From NCBI RefSeq assembly GCF_021919345.1, contig NZ_CP089293.1:2542001-2606000 (forward strand): a stretch of DNA of 64,000 nt, read 5' to 3'. Shown here piece by piece: positions 1 through 8,390 of this stretch. The stretch is from Paenarthrobacter nicotinovorans (GTDB lineage Bacteria; Actinomycetota; Actinomycetes; Actinomycetales; Micrococcaceae). Each line of letters starts with the position of its first letter. Positions within the stretch are counted from its first letter, which is position 1. Below the pieces are notes generated by a model. It saw nothing but the letters and a program-made list of their open reading frames with translations, ran no database searches and had not been told where the DNA came from. Position numbers and translations under genes: made by a program.

Positions 1-394
1 AGTTCGGAAGGATCCTCTGTCCTTCGAACCATTCCGCATCGTTGGGGTGGTGCAGAAGGATCGGTTGGCGCGTTGTAGGCCTGATCGCTCCCGAGCGGGT
101 CACCGGAAACCCCACCAGGGCATTGACCAACGTCGACTTTCCGGCCCCGGTTGAACCGCCGACGACGGCCAGCAGCGGCGCGTCCAGGCTGCGGTAGCGG
201 GGAATGATGTAATCATCGAGCTGCGCCAGGGACTCCCGTATCCATTGGCGGGCCTCCTGCACTTCGGGCACCGCCAAAGGAAGGGTGGTGGCCGCAAGTC
301 CGGCGCGTGCAGCTTCCAGGGTTTCGACGGCGGCTGCCGCACTCGGGGGCACAGGGCTGCTCCGGGCTGCCGGCGGGTCTGCGTGTTCGGTCAC
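1..394 (-). CDS. Dynamin-like/P-loop GTPase domain protein, 5' part only
   Basis: The minus-strand frame opens with GTG at 394 and runs off the left edge of the window, so only about 131 N-terminal residues are seen. A leader rich in Ala and Pro is followed by a helical stretch and then the motif GGSTGAGKSTLVNAL (about residues 79-93), a clear Walker A P-loop of the GTPase/dynamin-like type. It is followed by a switch-like segment with TRSGAIRPTTRQP. Proteins of this layout in actinobacteria are annotated as dynamin-family or GTPase-domain proteins of unknown role. CATGAT six bases before the GTG resembles a -10 element of a leaderless transcript. The family name is an inference from the P-loop and flanking residues; the C-terminal part needed to decide is outside the window. 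Confidence 0.75.
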   Translation of the reverse strand, partial: MTEHADPPAARSSPVPPSAAAAVETLEAARAGLAATTLPLAVPEVQEARQWIRESLAQLDDYIIPRYRSLDAPLLAVVGGSTGAGKSTLVNALVGFPVTRSGAIRPTTRQPILLHHPNDAEWFEGQRILPN

Positions 395-456
395 AGCATC
401 ATCATGCCAGCCCCGTCCCGTTCACGAGCGCCGGGCAGGCTCAATGGGCAAAAAGA

Positions 457-486
457 AATCCCCCGGAACACATGTTCCGGGGGATT
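457..486 (-). terminator. Rho-independent terminator of tRNA-Glu
   Basis: Perfect 14-bp arms (aatcccccggaaca and its complement) separated by two bases, followed on the minus strand by a T-rich tract (tttcttttt). It begins 5 bases past the tRNA-Glu 3' end. Confidence 0.85.
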
Positions 487-491
487 CATTG

Positions 492-564
492 TGACCCCAG
501 CGGGATTCGAACCCGCGTTACCGCCGTGAGAGGGCGGCGTACTAGGCCGCTATACGATGGGGCC
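492..564 (-). tRNA. tRNA-Glu (anticodon CTC)
   Basis: Cloverleaf can be folded by eye: acceptor GGCCCCA pairs with TGGGGTC (one G-U), anticodon stem CCGCC/GGCGG with loop CTCTCAC, T-arm GCGGG-TTCGAAT-CCCGC, discriminator A. The CCA end is not encoded. It reads GAG codons. Confidence 0.95.
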
Positions 565-664
565 TTGCACTTTTTTGTCACCGTTTCCGGCGATCAAGCT
601 GAATGAGTATTTCATACTTTCAGCTTCGCTCCAAATCGCTTTCGCGGATCGGAGGTTCCGAATT

Positions 665-683
665 TTCCGCGTATTTACGCGGA
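665..683 (-). terminator. Possible terminator hairpin after tRNA-Gln
   Basis: Perfect 9-bp inverted repeat (ttccgcgta / tacgcggaa, 1-2 nt loop) just downstream of tRNA-Gln. The tail on the minus strand is only weakly T-rich (aaaatt), so it may be a processing hairpin instead. Confidence 0.45.
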
Positions 684-692
684 ATTTCAGAG

Positions 693-764
693 CTGGGATA
701 CCAGGACTCGAACCTAGAATGACGGTACCAGAAACCGTAGTGTTGCCAATTACACCATATCCCA
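693..764 (-). tRNA. tRNA-Gln (anticodon CTG)
   Basis: Acceptor TGGGATA pairs perfectly with TATCCCA, giving the U1-A72 pair typical of tRNA-Gln. Anticodon stem ACGGT/ACCGT closes loop TTCTGGT (anticodon CTG), the T-loop is TTCGAGT and the discriminator is G. CCA is not encoded. Confidence 0.95.
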
Positions 765-840
765 AAGTGACTTTCGGACCGGAGTTCCTTGCCTTGGTTT
801 CCCTCAGCTTTTCCCTCCGTGCCCCTCAGCACGAGTAATG

Positions 841-846
841 ACTCTA
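841..846 (-). promoter_or_regulatory. Candidate -10 box for the tRNA-Gln/tRNA-Glu unit
   Basis: TAGAGT on the minus strand, 77 bases before tRNA-Gln. The same hexamer lies 64 and 62 bases ahead of the two tRNA-Lys genes in this window, which supports it. No convincing -35 is seen. Confidence 0.45.
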
Positions 847-903
847 CCGGAGTCTCGCCACCTGCACAAATCGGCGGGCCGTTACCTGCATCACACGGAA
901 AAC

Positions 904-1632
904 TCAGGCGGCCGTCGGGGTCTTGGCCAGCAATTGCGCGAGGGAATCCACCTGGCGCCCGGTGAACTCTTCCACCACTTCGCCGGTCCTGTTGAGCCAG
1001 ACTCCCACCAGCCCTGCTGCGTCGGCACCATCGGCATCAAGCAGCCGGTTGTCGCCTACGTAGAGTGTCTCCCCCGGTTCCGTGCCGAGAAGGCGCACGC
1101 CCTCAAGGTAGATTGCCGGGTTGGGTTTGGCGACACCCACAGTGTCCGTCCCCACCAGGATCCCGATCCGCGACAGGCCGGCGCCGTCCAACTTGGCACG
1201 CTGGTAATCGTGCACGTTGTTGCTGACAGCCCCGTAAGGGATCCCGGCAGCATCGAGCGCGTCCAGCACACCTTCAACATCAGAGAAGGCGCGAACGTAC
1301 GCTGTCTGGCGTTGGTGATACTCGGCCACCCACGCTTGCGCGTCCTCGCCGTCGTCGAGTTCCACTCCAAAGTGACCCAGGGCGGCCCTGCCCCGCAGCA
1401 GCCGCTGCTCATTGAAGGTCAGCTCACCGGCAAGGTACCGGTCGTAGAAATGCGTTGTTTCGTGCGTGAAGATCCGGCCGAACTTCACCCACCCGGCCTG
1501 GTCAAGGCCGGGCAGGAGATGTTCGCTGACGTCACGCAAAGCTGTCGTCATGGCGTATTCCAGGTCCACCAGAGTGTCGTCAATGTCGAACAGGACACCG
1601 CGGATAGCGCCGAAAGCAGTTGCAATCGCCAT
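904..1632 (-). CDS. HAD-superfamily hydrolase (phosphatase-like)
   Basis: 242 residues from ATG at 1632. Motif I is FDIDDTLVD near the N-terminus, containing the nucleophile Asp and the acid/base Asp two residues later. A helical cap domain follows, then motif II (GAVSNN), the motif III lysine in VAKPNP and motif IV YVGDNRLLDADGADAAG. This is the full set for a HAD subfamily IA small-molecule phosphatase. The substrate cannot be read from the sequence. It starts 14 bases after the gltX stop codon and is probably co-transcribed with it. The open frame extends upstream into gltX, but the ATG at 1632 is placed so that motif I falls at the usual distance from the N-terminus. Confidence 0.88.
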   Translation of the reverse strand: MAIATAFGAIRGVLFDIDDTLVDLEYAMTTALRDVSEHLLPGLDQAGWVKFGRIFTHETTHFYDRYLAGELTFNEQRLLRGRAALGHFGVELDDGEDAQAWVAEYHQRQTAYVRAFSDVEGVLDALDAAGIPYGAVSNNVHDYQRAKLDGAGLSRIGILVGTDTVGVAKPNPAIYLEGVRLLGTEPGETLYVGDNRLLDADGADAAGLVGVWLNRTGEVVEEFTGRQVDSLAQLLAKTPTAA

Positions 1633-1646
1633 GACAGGTGCCTCTC

Positions 1647-3167
1647 CTAGCCGCGGAAAGCGCGAACGCGGGCCAACGAGGAATCCTTGCCCAGGATCAC
1701 CATCGACTCGAACAGCGGCGGGGAAATACGACGACCGGAGATGGCCGTGCGGACAGGTCCGAACGCAGCCCTGGGCTTGATGCCCAGGTCCTCCACCAAA
1801 GCCTGCTTGAGCGCGGTCTGGATGTTCTCCGCCGTCCACTCTTCGATGGGTTCCAAAGCGGCGAGGGCCGCGTCCAGAACTTCCTCCAGGTTGGCCGGGA
1901 GGCCCTTGCGGGCGTCGTCCGCAATGTCGATGGCGTCGTCGGCCTTGAACAGGAAGGCAAGCATCTCCGGAGCCTCTCCCAGCAGGGTGATGCGTTCCTG
2001 GACCAGCGGGGCTGCCTCGGCGAGGATCTCTTCCTGGCGCGGGGTAAGGATCTCCCCCACGAAACCGGCTGCACGAAGGTACGGAACCAAGCGCTCTTCG
2101 AAGTCCGCGGGGGCAAGCATCCGGACGTGCGTGCCGTTGATGGCTTCGGCTTTCTTGATGTCGAAGCGCGCAGGGTTGCCAAGGACATCGTGGATGTCGA
2201 AGTTGGCCACCAGCTGCTCCACCGTGAAGATGTCTTCGTCAGCGCTCAGGGACCAGCCAAGAAGGGACAGGTAGTTCAGCAGGCCCTCAGGAATGAAGCC
2301 GCGTTCGCGGTGGAGGAACAGGCTCGACTCGGGGTCGCGCTTGGACAGCTTCTTGTTCCCCTGGCCCATGACGTAGGGCAGGTGGCCGAACTCCGGCATG
2401 TACTCGGCGACACCGATGGCGTACAGCGCCCGGTACAAGGCGATCTGCCGCGGGGTGGAGCTCAGCAGGTCCTCGCCACGCAGGACGTGGGTGATTCCCA
2501 TGAGCGCGTCGTCCACCGGGTTCACCAATGTGTACAGCGGGGCACCATTGGCGCGGACCACTGCGAAGTCCGGGACGGAACCGGCTTTGAACGTGATCTC
2601 GCCGCGAACCAGGTCGTTGAACGTCAGGTCCTCGTCCGGCATGCGGAGGCGCAGGACGGCTTCCCTGCCCTCGGCCTTGAACTGCGCGAGCTGCTCTTCC
2701 GTGAGGTGGCGGTCGAATCCGTCATAGCCCAGCTTGGGATCGCGTCCTGCGGCCCGGTGGCGGGCTTCGATCTCATCCGGGGTGGAGTACGACTCGTAGA
2801 CGTGTCCGCCGGCCTTGAGCTTGGCGATGACGTCCTGGTAAATGTCGCCGCGCTGCGACTGACGGTAGGGTTCGTGCGGGCCGCCGACCTCCACACCTTC
2901 ATCCCAGTTGATGCCGAGCCACTTGAGCGCATCCAGCAGCTGGTGGTAGCTCTCTTCGCTGTCGCGGGCAGAGTCGGTGTCCTCGATCCGGAAGATCAGC
3001 TTGCCGCCGGTGTGGCGCGCGTAAGCCCAGTTGAACAAGGCCGTGCGGATCAGGCCAACGTGCGGGGTGCCTGTGGGTGACGGGCAGAAACGGACTCGGA
3101 CCGGAGTCTCGGCGTTGACGGCAGGAATGGCGCTGGAGGCAGCGGTGGACGCAGAAGCAGTAGTCAT
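1647..3167 (-). CDS. gltX: Glutamyl-tRNA synthetase
   Basis: 506 residues. The class I HIGH-type signature is [12 protein letters not shown] (about residues 28-39) and the KMSKS-type loop is KLSKR (about residue 270). Length and order match bacterial GluRS. ATG at 3167 is preferred over an in-frame GTG nine codons upstream because it has a GGA-containing leader and fits family length. Established knowledge: most actinobacteria lack glutaminyl-tRNA synthetase, so GluRS is usually non-discriminating and charges tRNA-Gln with glutamate for the GatCAB amidotransferase. Its position beside tRNA-Glu and tRNA-Gln genes is consistent with that, although discrimination itself cannot be read here. Confidence 0.97.
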   Translation of the reverse strand: MTTASASTAASSAIPAVNAETPVRVRFCPSPTGTPHVGLIRTALFNWAYARHTGGKLIFRIEDTDSARDSEESYHQLLDALKWLGINWDEGVEVGGPHEPYRQSQRGDIYQDVIAKLKAGGHVYESYSTPDEIEARHRAAGRDPKLGYDGFDRHLTEEQLAQFKAEGREAVLRLRMPDEDLTFNDLVRGEITFKAGSVPDFAVVRANGAPLYTLVNPVDDALMGITHVLRGEDLLSSTPRQIALYRALYAIGVAEYMPEFGHLPYVMGQGNKKLSKRDPESSLFLHRERGFIPEGLLNYLSLLGWSLSADEDIFTVEQLVANFDIHDVLGNPARFDIKKAEAINGTHVRMLAPADFEERLVPYLRAAGFVGEILTPRQEEILAEAAPLVQERITLLGEAPEMLAFLFKADDAIDIADDARKGLPANLEEVLDAALAALEPIEEWTAENIQTALKQALVEDLGIKPRAAFGPVRTAISGRRISPPLFESMVILGKDSSLARVRAFRG

Positions 3168-3220
3168 AGTAGTTCCAACTTTACCGCTTGCCACTGCTTC
3201 GGTTTCCCGGGCGAAGACGC

Positions 3221-3268
3221 ACGACGGCGGTGCTTGCCTTTCGTACGAAAGGCAAGCACCGCCGTCGT
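3221..3268 (-). terminator. Terminator between FAH-family gene and gltX; 48-bp perfect palindrome
   Basis: Two 24-base arms are exact reverse complements with no spacer, beginning 21 bases past the stop at 3290. The tail is not T-rich on the minus strand; the plus side has gg followed by tttt. Confidence 0.75.
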
Positions 3269-3289
3269 GGTTTTGCTCAGTCCGCTCGC

Positions 3290-4066
3290 CTAGCGGCGAA
3301 CGACGGGGTTGGAGAGGCGTCCGATGCCTTCGATCTCGACGTCAAAACGGTCGCCTTCGCTGACAAGACCGACACCCGCCGGGGTACCGGTCATGATGAC
3401 GTCGCCCGGAAGAAGCGTGAACGCGTGGGAAACGATCGATACGAGCTCACGAACGCCACGGATCATTTGGTTGGTGCTGCCGTCCTGCCGGAGCTCACCA
3501 TTGAGGCGCCCCTGGATGGAGAGGTCCTCATGATCCAATTCGGTTTCGATCCACGGTCCCAGCGGCGCGGAGGTATCGAAGCCCTTGGCGCGGGCCCACT
3601 GGAGGTCCGTTTTCTGGACATCGCGGGCAGTGAGGTCGTTGCCGCAGGTGTAGCCGAAGATGACGTCATCCGCGCGGTCCTCGGGAACGTCCTTGCAGAT
3701 GCGGCCAATGACGACGCACAGCTCAGCCTCGAACGAGACTTCCTCGGAGAACTCGGGGAGGATGATGGGATCGTTCGGGCCGATCACAGAGGTGTTCGGC
3801 TTGAGGAAAAGCAGCGGCTGCTGCGGCACTTCATTGCCGAGTTCCGCAGCGTGTTCTGCGAAGTTCCTGCCCACGCCAATGACCTTGCTGCGGGGAATGA
3901 TGGGGGCAAGGAGCCGCACGTCCTCCAGCTTGTGCTTCACGTGGGTACGTTCAACGCCGTTGAAGAAGGGGTCGCCGTTGATGACAGTGATTTCCTCACT
4001 GCCGGGCTCGCCTTCGACAACGCCGTAAAGGGGATCAGAATCAACTACAAACCGGGCGATACGCAT
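3290..4066 (-). CDS. Fumarylacetoacetate hydrolase family protein
   Basis: 258 residues, the length of single-domain FAH-fold enzymes (2-hydroxyhepta-2,4-dienedioate isomerase or acylpyruvase type). Conserved metal-site and fold motifs are visible: [20 protein letters not shown] with the metal-binding Glu pair, [14 protein letters not shown], and the C-terminal [13 protein letters not shown] and [18 protein letters not shown]. Such enzymes cleave or isomerise C-C bonds of beta-diketo acids in aromatic or tyrosine degradation, or decarboxylate oxaloacetate. Neighbours do not indicate a pathway. A second, more divergent FAH-family gene lies at 43938-44786. TAGGCT seven bases before the ATG suggests a leaderless mRNA. 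Confidence 0.92.
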   Translation of the reverse strand: MRIARFVVDSDPLYGVVEGEPGSEEITVINGDPFFNGVERTHVKHKLEDVRLLAPIIPRSKVIGVGRNFAEHAAELGNEVPQQPLLFLKPNTSVIGPNDPIILPEFSEEVSFEAELCVVIGRICKDVPEDRADDVIFGYTCGNDLTARDVQKTDLQWARAKGFDTSAPLGPWIETELDHEDLSIQGRLNGELRQDGSTNQMIRGVRELVSIVSHAFTLLPGDVIMTGTPAGVGLVSEGDRFDVEIEGIGRLSNPVVRR

Positions 4067-4073
4067 GGGCCCA

Positions 4074-4079
4074 AGCCTA
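4074..4079 (-). promoter_or_regulatory. -10 box, leaderless start of the FAH-family gene
   Basis: TAGGCT followed by 7 bases (tgggccc) and then the ATG at 4066, so transcription would begin at or next to the start codon. Confidence 0.6.
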
Positions 4080-4089
4080 CCGTCACGGC

Positions 4090-4902
4090 TTAGCTTCGAA
4101 GGTATTCCAGCTGCGCGGCCACGGAGGTCTCAGCGGCCCACCTGACGGAGGGGTCGACGTCGGCGTACACCACGTCCGTAACCTGGGCGATCGTTGCGTC
4201 CTGGCCCACCTGTTCCAGGGCTGCCCTGATCTGCGCAAGACGCTGCAGCCGATGTTCACGGTATTCGCGGCACTTCCCGTCCAGTGCTGGAAGAACAGGG
4301 CCGTGGGCGGGGAGCAGTGTTGCCCCGCCGAGGGCCTGAAGCTTATCCAAGCTGGCAAGGTAGTCCCCCAGCCGGCCATCCGGGTAGTCCAACACAGTGG
4401 TGCCCCGGCCCAGAATGGTGTCGCCTGTAAGGACCGATCCTCGGGGACCGTCGTCGGGGAGATGGAAACACACCGAATCCGAGGTATGGCCGGGCGTTGC
4501 CAGCACACGGATTTCCACGCCCCCCGCGTTGATGACCTCACCGTGCCGGAGAGGCTCGCCGCCATGGCAGTATTCCGGGGACATCGCCCGCACCGGAGCG
4601 CCCGTCAGCTCATGAAAACGCGCGGATGCCTCAGTGTGGTCGGCGTGGCGATGGGTTATCAGGATCAACTCCACCCGGCCGGCTGCTGCCAGTTCGGCCA
4701 AGTGTTGTTCATCCTGGGGGCCCGGGTCCACAACGGCTGATGTGCCCGAACCAGGAGCGCCGATGACGTATGAGTTGGTGCCGTCCAGGCTCATCGGGCC
4801 GGGGTTGGGTGCAAGCCGGAAGCGTGTCAGTGCGCTGCTTCGCTGCAAGGAGGAGCCGCCCGTGGGCGCGTGGTCTGGAGTCGCCATTGGTTCAGGAGTC
4901 AC
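4090..4902 (-). CDS. Metallo-beta-lactamase-fold hydrolase
   Basis: 270 residues from GTG at 4902; an in-frame ATG at 4887 is the alternative. The family metal ligands are present: THRHADHTE (HxHxDH), TPGHTSD, LTGDTILG and PAHGP. The N-terminal NPGPMSLDGTNSYVIG and the C-terminal helical segment resemble the LACTB2/RNase Z-like endoribonuclease or glyoxalase II-like subgroup. Substrate is not determinable. The frame continues upstream to 4953, but that part lies inside a tandem repeat array and is not credible as protein. The G-rich strand of the array is the coding strand and begins 24 bases upstream of the GTG, so it lies in or next to this gene's promoter. It is 23 bases upstream of the FAH-family gene. 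Confidence 0.87.
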   Translation of the reverse strand: MTPEPMATPDHAPTGGSSLQRSSALTRFRLAPNPGPMSLDGTNSYVIGAPGSGTSAVVDPGPQDEQHLAELAAAGRVELILITHRHADHTEASARFHELTGAPVRAMSPEYCHGGEPLRHGEVINAGGVEIRVLATPGHTSDSVCFHLPDDGPRGSVLTGDTILGRGTTVLDYPDGRLGDYLASLDKLQALGGATLLPAHGPVLPALDGKCREYREHRLQRLAQIRAALEQVGQDATIAQVTDVVYADVDPSVRWAAETSVAAQLEYLRS

Positions 4903-4926
4903 AGTCCCATCTTGGCATCCTCCTGA

Positions 4927-5118
4927 CCCTCCATCACATCCCGCGCCCTTCAACCCAACCCTCCATCACACCCCACCCCCTTCAACCCAACCCTCCATCA
5001 CACCCCACCCCCTTCAACCCAACCCTCCATCACACCCCACCCCCTTCAACCCAACCCTCCATCACACCCCACCCCCTTCAACCAAACCCTCCCTCACACC
5101 CCACCCCCTTCAACCAAA
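4927..5118. repeat. Tandem array A: six 32-bp units, G-rich on the minus strand
   Basis: Units start at 4927, 4959, 4991, 5023, 5055 and 5087, each exactly 32 bp, with the form ccctccatcacaccccaccc plus 12 more bases. Units 2-4 are identical, unit 1 differs in its middle and units 5-6 carry point changes. A decayed partial copy starts at 5119. On the minus strand each unit has G-runs of 3, 5, 4 and 3 with loops of about 5, 1 and 9 bases. No spacers separate the units and no single frame makes a plausible protein. Confidence 0.95.
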
Positions 5119-5146
5119 CCCTCAGCCGCACAAGAGCGAAAGCCCA

Positions 5147-5177
5147 GACGTCGGCACCCAGCCTGGGTGCCGACGTC
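5147..5177. other. Hairpin between the two tandem arrays
   Basis: 15-bp perfect arms (gacgtcggcacccag and complement) around a single base. It lies in the 136-bp gap between arrays A and B. It has no strong T-tail on either side, so a terminator role is only possible. The rest of 5119-5254 shows no gene. Confidence 0.6.
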
Positions 5178-5254
5178 GACGTCGGGCCTCGCGACTCACC
5201 GACAAGCGGGCAGCATCAGACTCCCGGTGATTCGGTCAAACCCAGATCACACCC

Positions 5255-5896
5255 AGCTCAAACACGCGGGATGTGGGGAAGCGACCAGCTCAAACACGCG
5301 GGATGTGAGGAAGCGACCAGCTCAAACACGCGGGATGTGAAGAAGCGACCAGCTCAAACACGCGGAACGTGAAGAAGCGACCAGCTCAAACACGCGGAAC
5401 GTGAAAGCGACCAGCTCAAACACCCGGAACGTGAAGAAGCGACCAGCTCAAACACCCGGAACGTGAAGAAGCGACCAGCTCAAACACCCGGAACGTGAAG
5501 AAGCGACCAGCTCAAACACCCGGAACGTGAAGAAGCGACCAGCTCAAACACCCGGAACGTGAAGAAGCGACCAGCTCAAACACCCGGAACGTGAAGAAGC
5601 GACCAGCTCAAACACCCGGAACGTGAAGAAGCGACCAGCTCAAACACCCGGAACGTGAAGAAGCGACCAGCTCAAACACCCGGAACGTGAAGAAGCGACC
5701 AGCTCAAACACGCGGAACGTGAAGAAGCGTCGGAAGGAAGCAGCCGGGATGGATGTGAGCAAGCGTCGATGGGAAGCATGCGGAACGTGAGGAAGCGTCG
5801 ATGGGAAGCACGCGGGATGTGCGGAAGCGTCGGAAGGAAACACGCGGGATGTGAGGAAGCGTCGGAAGGAAGCACGCGGGATGTGAGCAGGCGTCC
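5255..5896. repeat. Tandem array B: twenty units of about 32 bp
   Basis: Twenty head-to-tail units fill 642 bp exactly: eighteen of 32 bp, the fifth of 30 bp and the sixteenth of 36 bp. Units 6-14 (5413-5700) are nine identical copies of a form starting agctcaaacacccggaacgt. Flanking units vary (acgcgggatgtg versus acgcggaacgtg), and the last five carry a different first third (gaaggaagca or atgggaagca). This centre-homogenised, edge-diverged pattern indicates slippage or unequal exchange. With a 32-bp period every frame shifts from unit to unit, and no long frame spans it. It ends 10 bases before the ilvE terminator hairpin. Confidence 0.96.
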
Positions 5897-5906
5897 GGGA
5901 AGCAGA

Positions 5907-5948
5907 ACGGCGGCCCTGCCGCTTGTAAACCAAGGGCAGGACCGCCGT
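5907..5948 (-). terminator. Terminator of ilvE
   Basis: 14-bp arms (acggcggccctgcc and complement, one G-U) around a 14-base loop that can pair further, 34 bases past the ilvE stop. The minus-strand tail is tctgcttcc. Confidence 0.7.
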
Positions 5949-5982
5949 CGTGCGTTTCATTTGTCCCAGGAAATCCTGAGGA

Positions 5983-7095
5983 TCAGACCAGCCGGGTCAG
6001 CCAGCCGTGCGTGTCCTCTACAGTTCCGGTCTGGATTCCGAGGAGCTTCCCGCGAATGGCCATGGTGGTTTCCCCGGCCTTTGCGTCCTCGGCGCCGATG
6101 GACTCGGTCGCATCCTTGAGGACACCGATCGGAGTGATCACCGCGGCTGTACCGCAGGCAAAAACTTCGGTGATCTCGCCGGATGCTACTCCATCGCGCC
6201 ACTCGTCCAGGGTGATCTTCCGCTCGGTGACCTCGCGGCCCATGTCCCGGGCGACCTGGATGACGGACATGCGCGTGACGCCCTCGAGGATGGTGCCGCT
6301 CAGAGCGGGAGTCACCAGGGAGCCGTCCTTCATGACGAAGAAGACGTTCATGCCGCCGAGTTCTTCCACGGCGTCGTCATTGAAGTGGTCCAGGAACAGG
6401 ACCTGCTTGCAGCCGTTCGCTTCGGCTTCCTGCTGTGCGATCAGGGACGCGGCGTAGTTGCCACCGCACTTGGCGGCACCGGTTCCACCGCGGCCGGCGC
6501 GGGCGTACTCGCGGGAGATCCAGATGGAGACCGGCTTGAGCTCGCCGCCGAAGTAGTTGCCGGCGGGAGATGCGATGACGCGGAAGGACACCTCGCGTGC
6601 AGCCCTGACGCCGAGGAAGGCCTCGGTGGCGATCATGAACGGACGCAGGTAGAGTGCTTCGCCGTCTCCGGACGGAACCCACTGCTGGTCCGCCTGTACG
6701 AGTTCGCGGATGGCACCCAGGAAGTACTCTTCAGGCAGCTCGGGGAGAGCCAGGCGGCGGGCGGACTTGTTCAGTCGTGCCGCGTTGGCTTCGGGCCGGA
6801 AGGTCCATACGGAACCATCGGCGTGGCGGTAGGCCTTCAGGCCCTCAAAGATTTCCTGGCCGTAGTGCAGGACAGCAGCCGAGGGGTCCAGGGAGATGGG
6901 GCCGTAGGGCTCGATCCGGGCATTCTGCCAACCGCCATTGCCATCGGCGTCAACTTTGTAGTCGACGACGGCGGTGTGGTCGGTGAAGTAGTCGCCAAAT
7001 CCCGGGTTCGCCAGGATGGCTGCACGCTCCTCAGCAGACTTCGGGTTTTCCGAGAGCTGCTGGCTGAATTCGACGCCATGGGCAGTCTGAGTCAT
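5983..7095 (-). CDS. ilvE: Branched-chain amino-acid aminotransferase
   Basis: 370 residues from ATG at 7095, with GGAGG placed 5-9 bases upstream. It is a fold-type IV PLP enzyme: YGQEIFEGLKAYRHADG near the N-terminus, the PLP lysine in GAAKCGGNYAAS, then ELGGMNVFFV, LEGVTRMSVI and the C-terminal FACGTAAVITPIG. It interconverts leucine, isoleucine and valine with their 2-oxo acids using 2-oxoglutarate, in the cytoplasm. It is the last step of the pathway whose other genes (leuB here, ilvBNC and ilvD at 21.0-26.6 kb) share the window. It follows leuB on the same strand with a 118-bp gap, so it may have its own promoter. Confidence 0.97.
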   Translation of the reverse strand: MTQTAHGVEFSQQLSENPKSAEERAAILANPGFGDYFTDHTAVVDYKVDADGNGGWQNARIEPYGPISLDPSAAVLHYGQEIFEGLKAYRHADGSVWTFRPEANAARLNKSARRLALPELPEEYFLGAIRELVQADQQWVPSGDGEALYLRPFMIATEAFLGVRAAREVSFRVIASPAGNYFGGELKPVSIWISREYARAGRGGTGAAKCGGNYAASLIAQQEAEANGCKQVLFLDHFNDDAVEELGGMNVFFVMKDGSLVTPALSGTILEGVTRMSVIQVARDMGREVTERKITLDEWRDGVASGEITEVFACGTAAVITPIGVLKDATESIGAEDAKAGETTMAIRGKLLGIQTGTVEDTHGWLTRLV

Positions 7096-7213
7096 GTTTC
7101 CTCCACAGTCAGCTACCTGGCATGGCGAACCGGGCCCCCAAAGGGTGTGGTTCAGCGATGGACCAGGGAAGCAGATAAATAATTCAAGACAAGCTTACGC
7201 CTGAGTAATGGGC

Positions 7214-8266
7214 CTAAAGTGCGGCCGCAATGGCGTCGCCAATGGCAGCTGTGCTGCGCGGCTTTCCATCGCGGTTCTCGACGTCGGCAATAACTGCCGC
7301 TTCGATCTTGCGGGCCGCCGTGGTGTAGCCAAGGTGGTCCAGAAGGAGCACTGCGGAGAGGATGGCCGCGGTTGGATCGGCTTTCTGCTGGCCGGCGATG
7401 TCCGGAGCTGAGCCATGTACGGGTTCGAACATGGACGGTGCCGTGCGGTCCATGTTGATGTTCCCCGATGCCGCCAGGCCGATACCGCCGGTGACGGCAG
7501 CAGCGAGGTCGGTGAGGATGTCGCCGAAGAGGTTGTCGGTGACGATCACATCGAAGCGCGAAGGTTCAGTCACCATGAAAATGGTGGCCGCGTCGATGTG
7601 CAGGTAATCGTGGGTGACGTCGGGGAATTCCTGTGCCACGGCCTCGACGGTCCGCTTCCACAGGTGTCCGGCGAAGACCAGGACGTTGTGCTTGTGGACG
7701 AGCGTAACGTGCTTGCGCGGACGCTCGCTGGCCCGGCGGAAGGCATCGCGGACTACGCGCTCCACGCCGTGGGCGGTGTTAAGGGAAACCTCAGTGGCAA
7801 CTTCGTGGGGAGTGCCCCCGCGCAAAGTCCCGCCGTTGCCCACGTAGGGCCCTTCGGTTCCTTCACGGACGACAATGAAATCAATCGTCCCGGGGTTCGC
7901 CAAGGGGCTGCCGACCGTTCCATAGAGCCGCGACGGACGCAGGTTCACAAAGTGGTCAAGGCTGAAGCGCAACTTCAGGAGCATTTCGCGTTCGATGATT
8001 CCGGAGGGAATTCGGGTATCGCCGGGCGCTGCGCCCACGGCACCGAAGAGGATGGCATCACGCGTGCGGAGATCTTCAAGAACCTCGTCAGGCAGGGTCT
8101 CGCCCGACTCAAGCCAGTGCTGGGCACCGAGCTTGTAGTGGGTCTGCTCAAGAGCCACGCCTTCGGCGGCTACGGCTTTTTCGAGAACCTTGACGGCTTC
8201 GGCGATGACCTCAGGGCCAATGCCGTCGCCGGGGATGACAGCGAGGTTGATGGACGATGCACTCAT
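7214..8266 (-). CDS. leuB: 3-Isopropylmalate dehydrogenase
   Basis: 350 residues from ATG at 8266. Family motifs are [14 protein letters not shown] at the N-terminus, the substrate-loop region SPLANP with LRPSRLYG, and the IDH/IMDH signature [15 protein letters not shown] with [13 protein letters not shown] near the C-terminus. It oxidatively decarboxylates 3-isopropylmalate with NAD+ in leucine synthesis. The open frame extends about 130 codons upstream, but that stretch is antisense to the plus-strand histidine kinase, and the true N-terminus matches the MSASS start. It is divergently arranged with the kinase gene across a 124-bp gap. Confidence 0.96.
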   Translation of the reverse strand: MSASSINLAVIPGDGIGPEVIAEAVKVLEKAVAAEGVALEQTHYKLGAQHWLESGETLPDEVLEDLRTRDAILFGAVGAAPGDTRIPSGIIEREMLLKLRFSLDHFVNLRPSRLYGTVGSPLANPGTIDFIVVREGTEGPYVGNGGTLRGGTPHEVATEVSLNTAHGVERVVRDAFRRASERPRKHVTLVHKHNVLVFAGHLWKRTVEAVAQEFPDVTHDYLHIDAATIFMVTEPSRFDVIVTDNLFGDILTDLAAAVTGGIGLAASGNINMDRTAPSMFEPVHGSAPDIAGQQKADPTAAILSAVLLLDHLGYTTAARKIEAAVIADVENRDGKPRSTAAIGDAIAAAL

Positions 8267-8378
8267 ACGTCTATCTAGCCAAGCAATCCACATGCTGGTC
8301 AAAATCGTCTCACTCCTCGAACATTCGGCAGTGAACGGGCTCAGACCCTGGCATGATGCCCAGCCCCGGCCCAGCACA

Positions 8379-8384
8379 TAGAGT
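8379..8384 (+). promoter_or_regulatory. -10 box, leaderless start of the histidine kinase gene
   Basis: TAGAGT with 6 bases between it and the GTG at 8391; no Shine-Dalgarno sequence is visible there. Confidence 0.6.
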
Positions 8385-8390
8385 CTTACC

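Noticed and set aside
1638..3080. 480-codon plus-strand frame opposite gltX
   Set aside because: It mirrors gltX codon positions, has no family motif and no start signal. High-GC shadow frame, as are the long frames at 22647-24032 and 47585-49870.
4770..5372. Plus-strand Pro/Thr-rich repeat protein across array A
   Set aside because: The frame is a by-product of the C-rich repeat, has no ribosome site and stops inside array B; units of 32 bp shift frame each time.
4927..5896. CRISPR array, suggested by repeated 32-bp units
   Set aside because: Units are contiguous with no unique spacers, and no cas gene is in the window.
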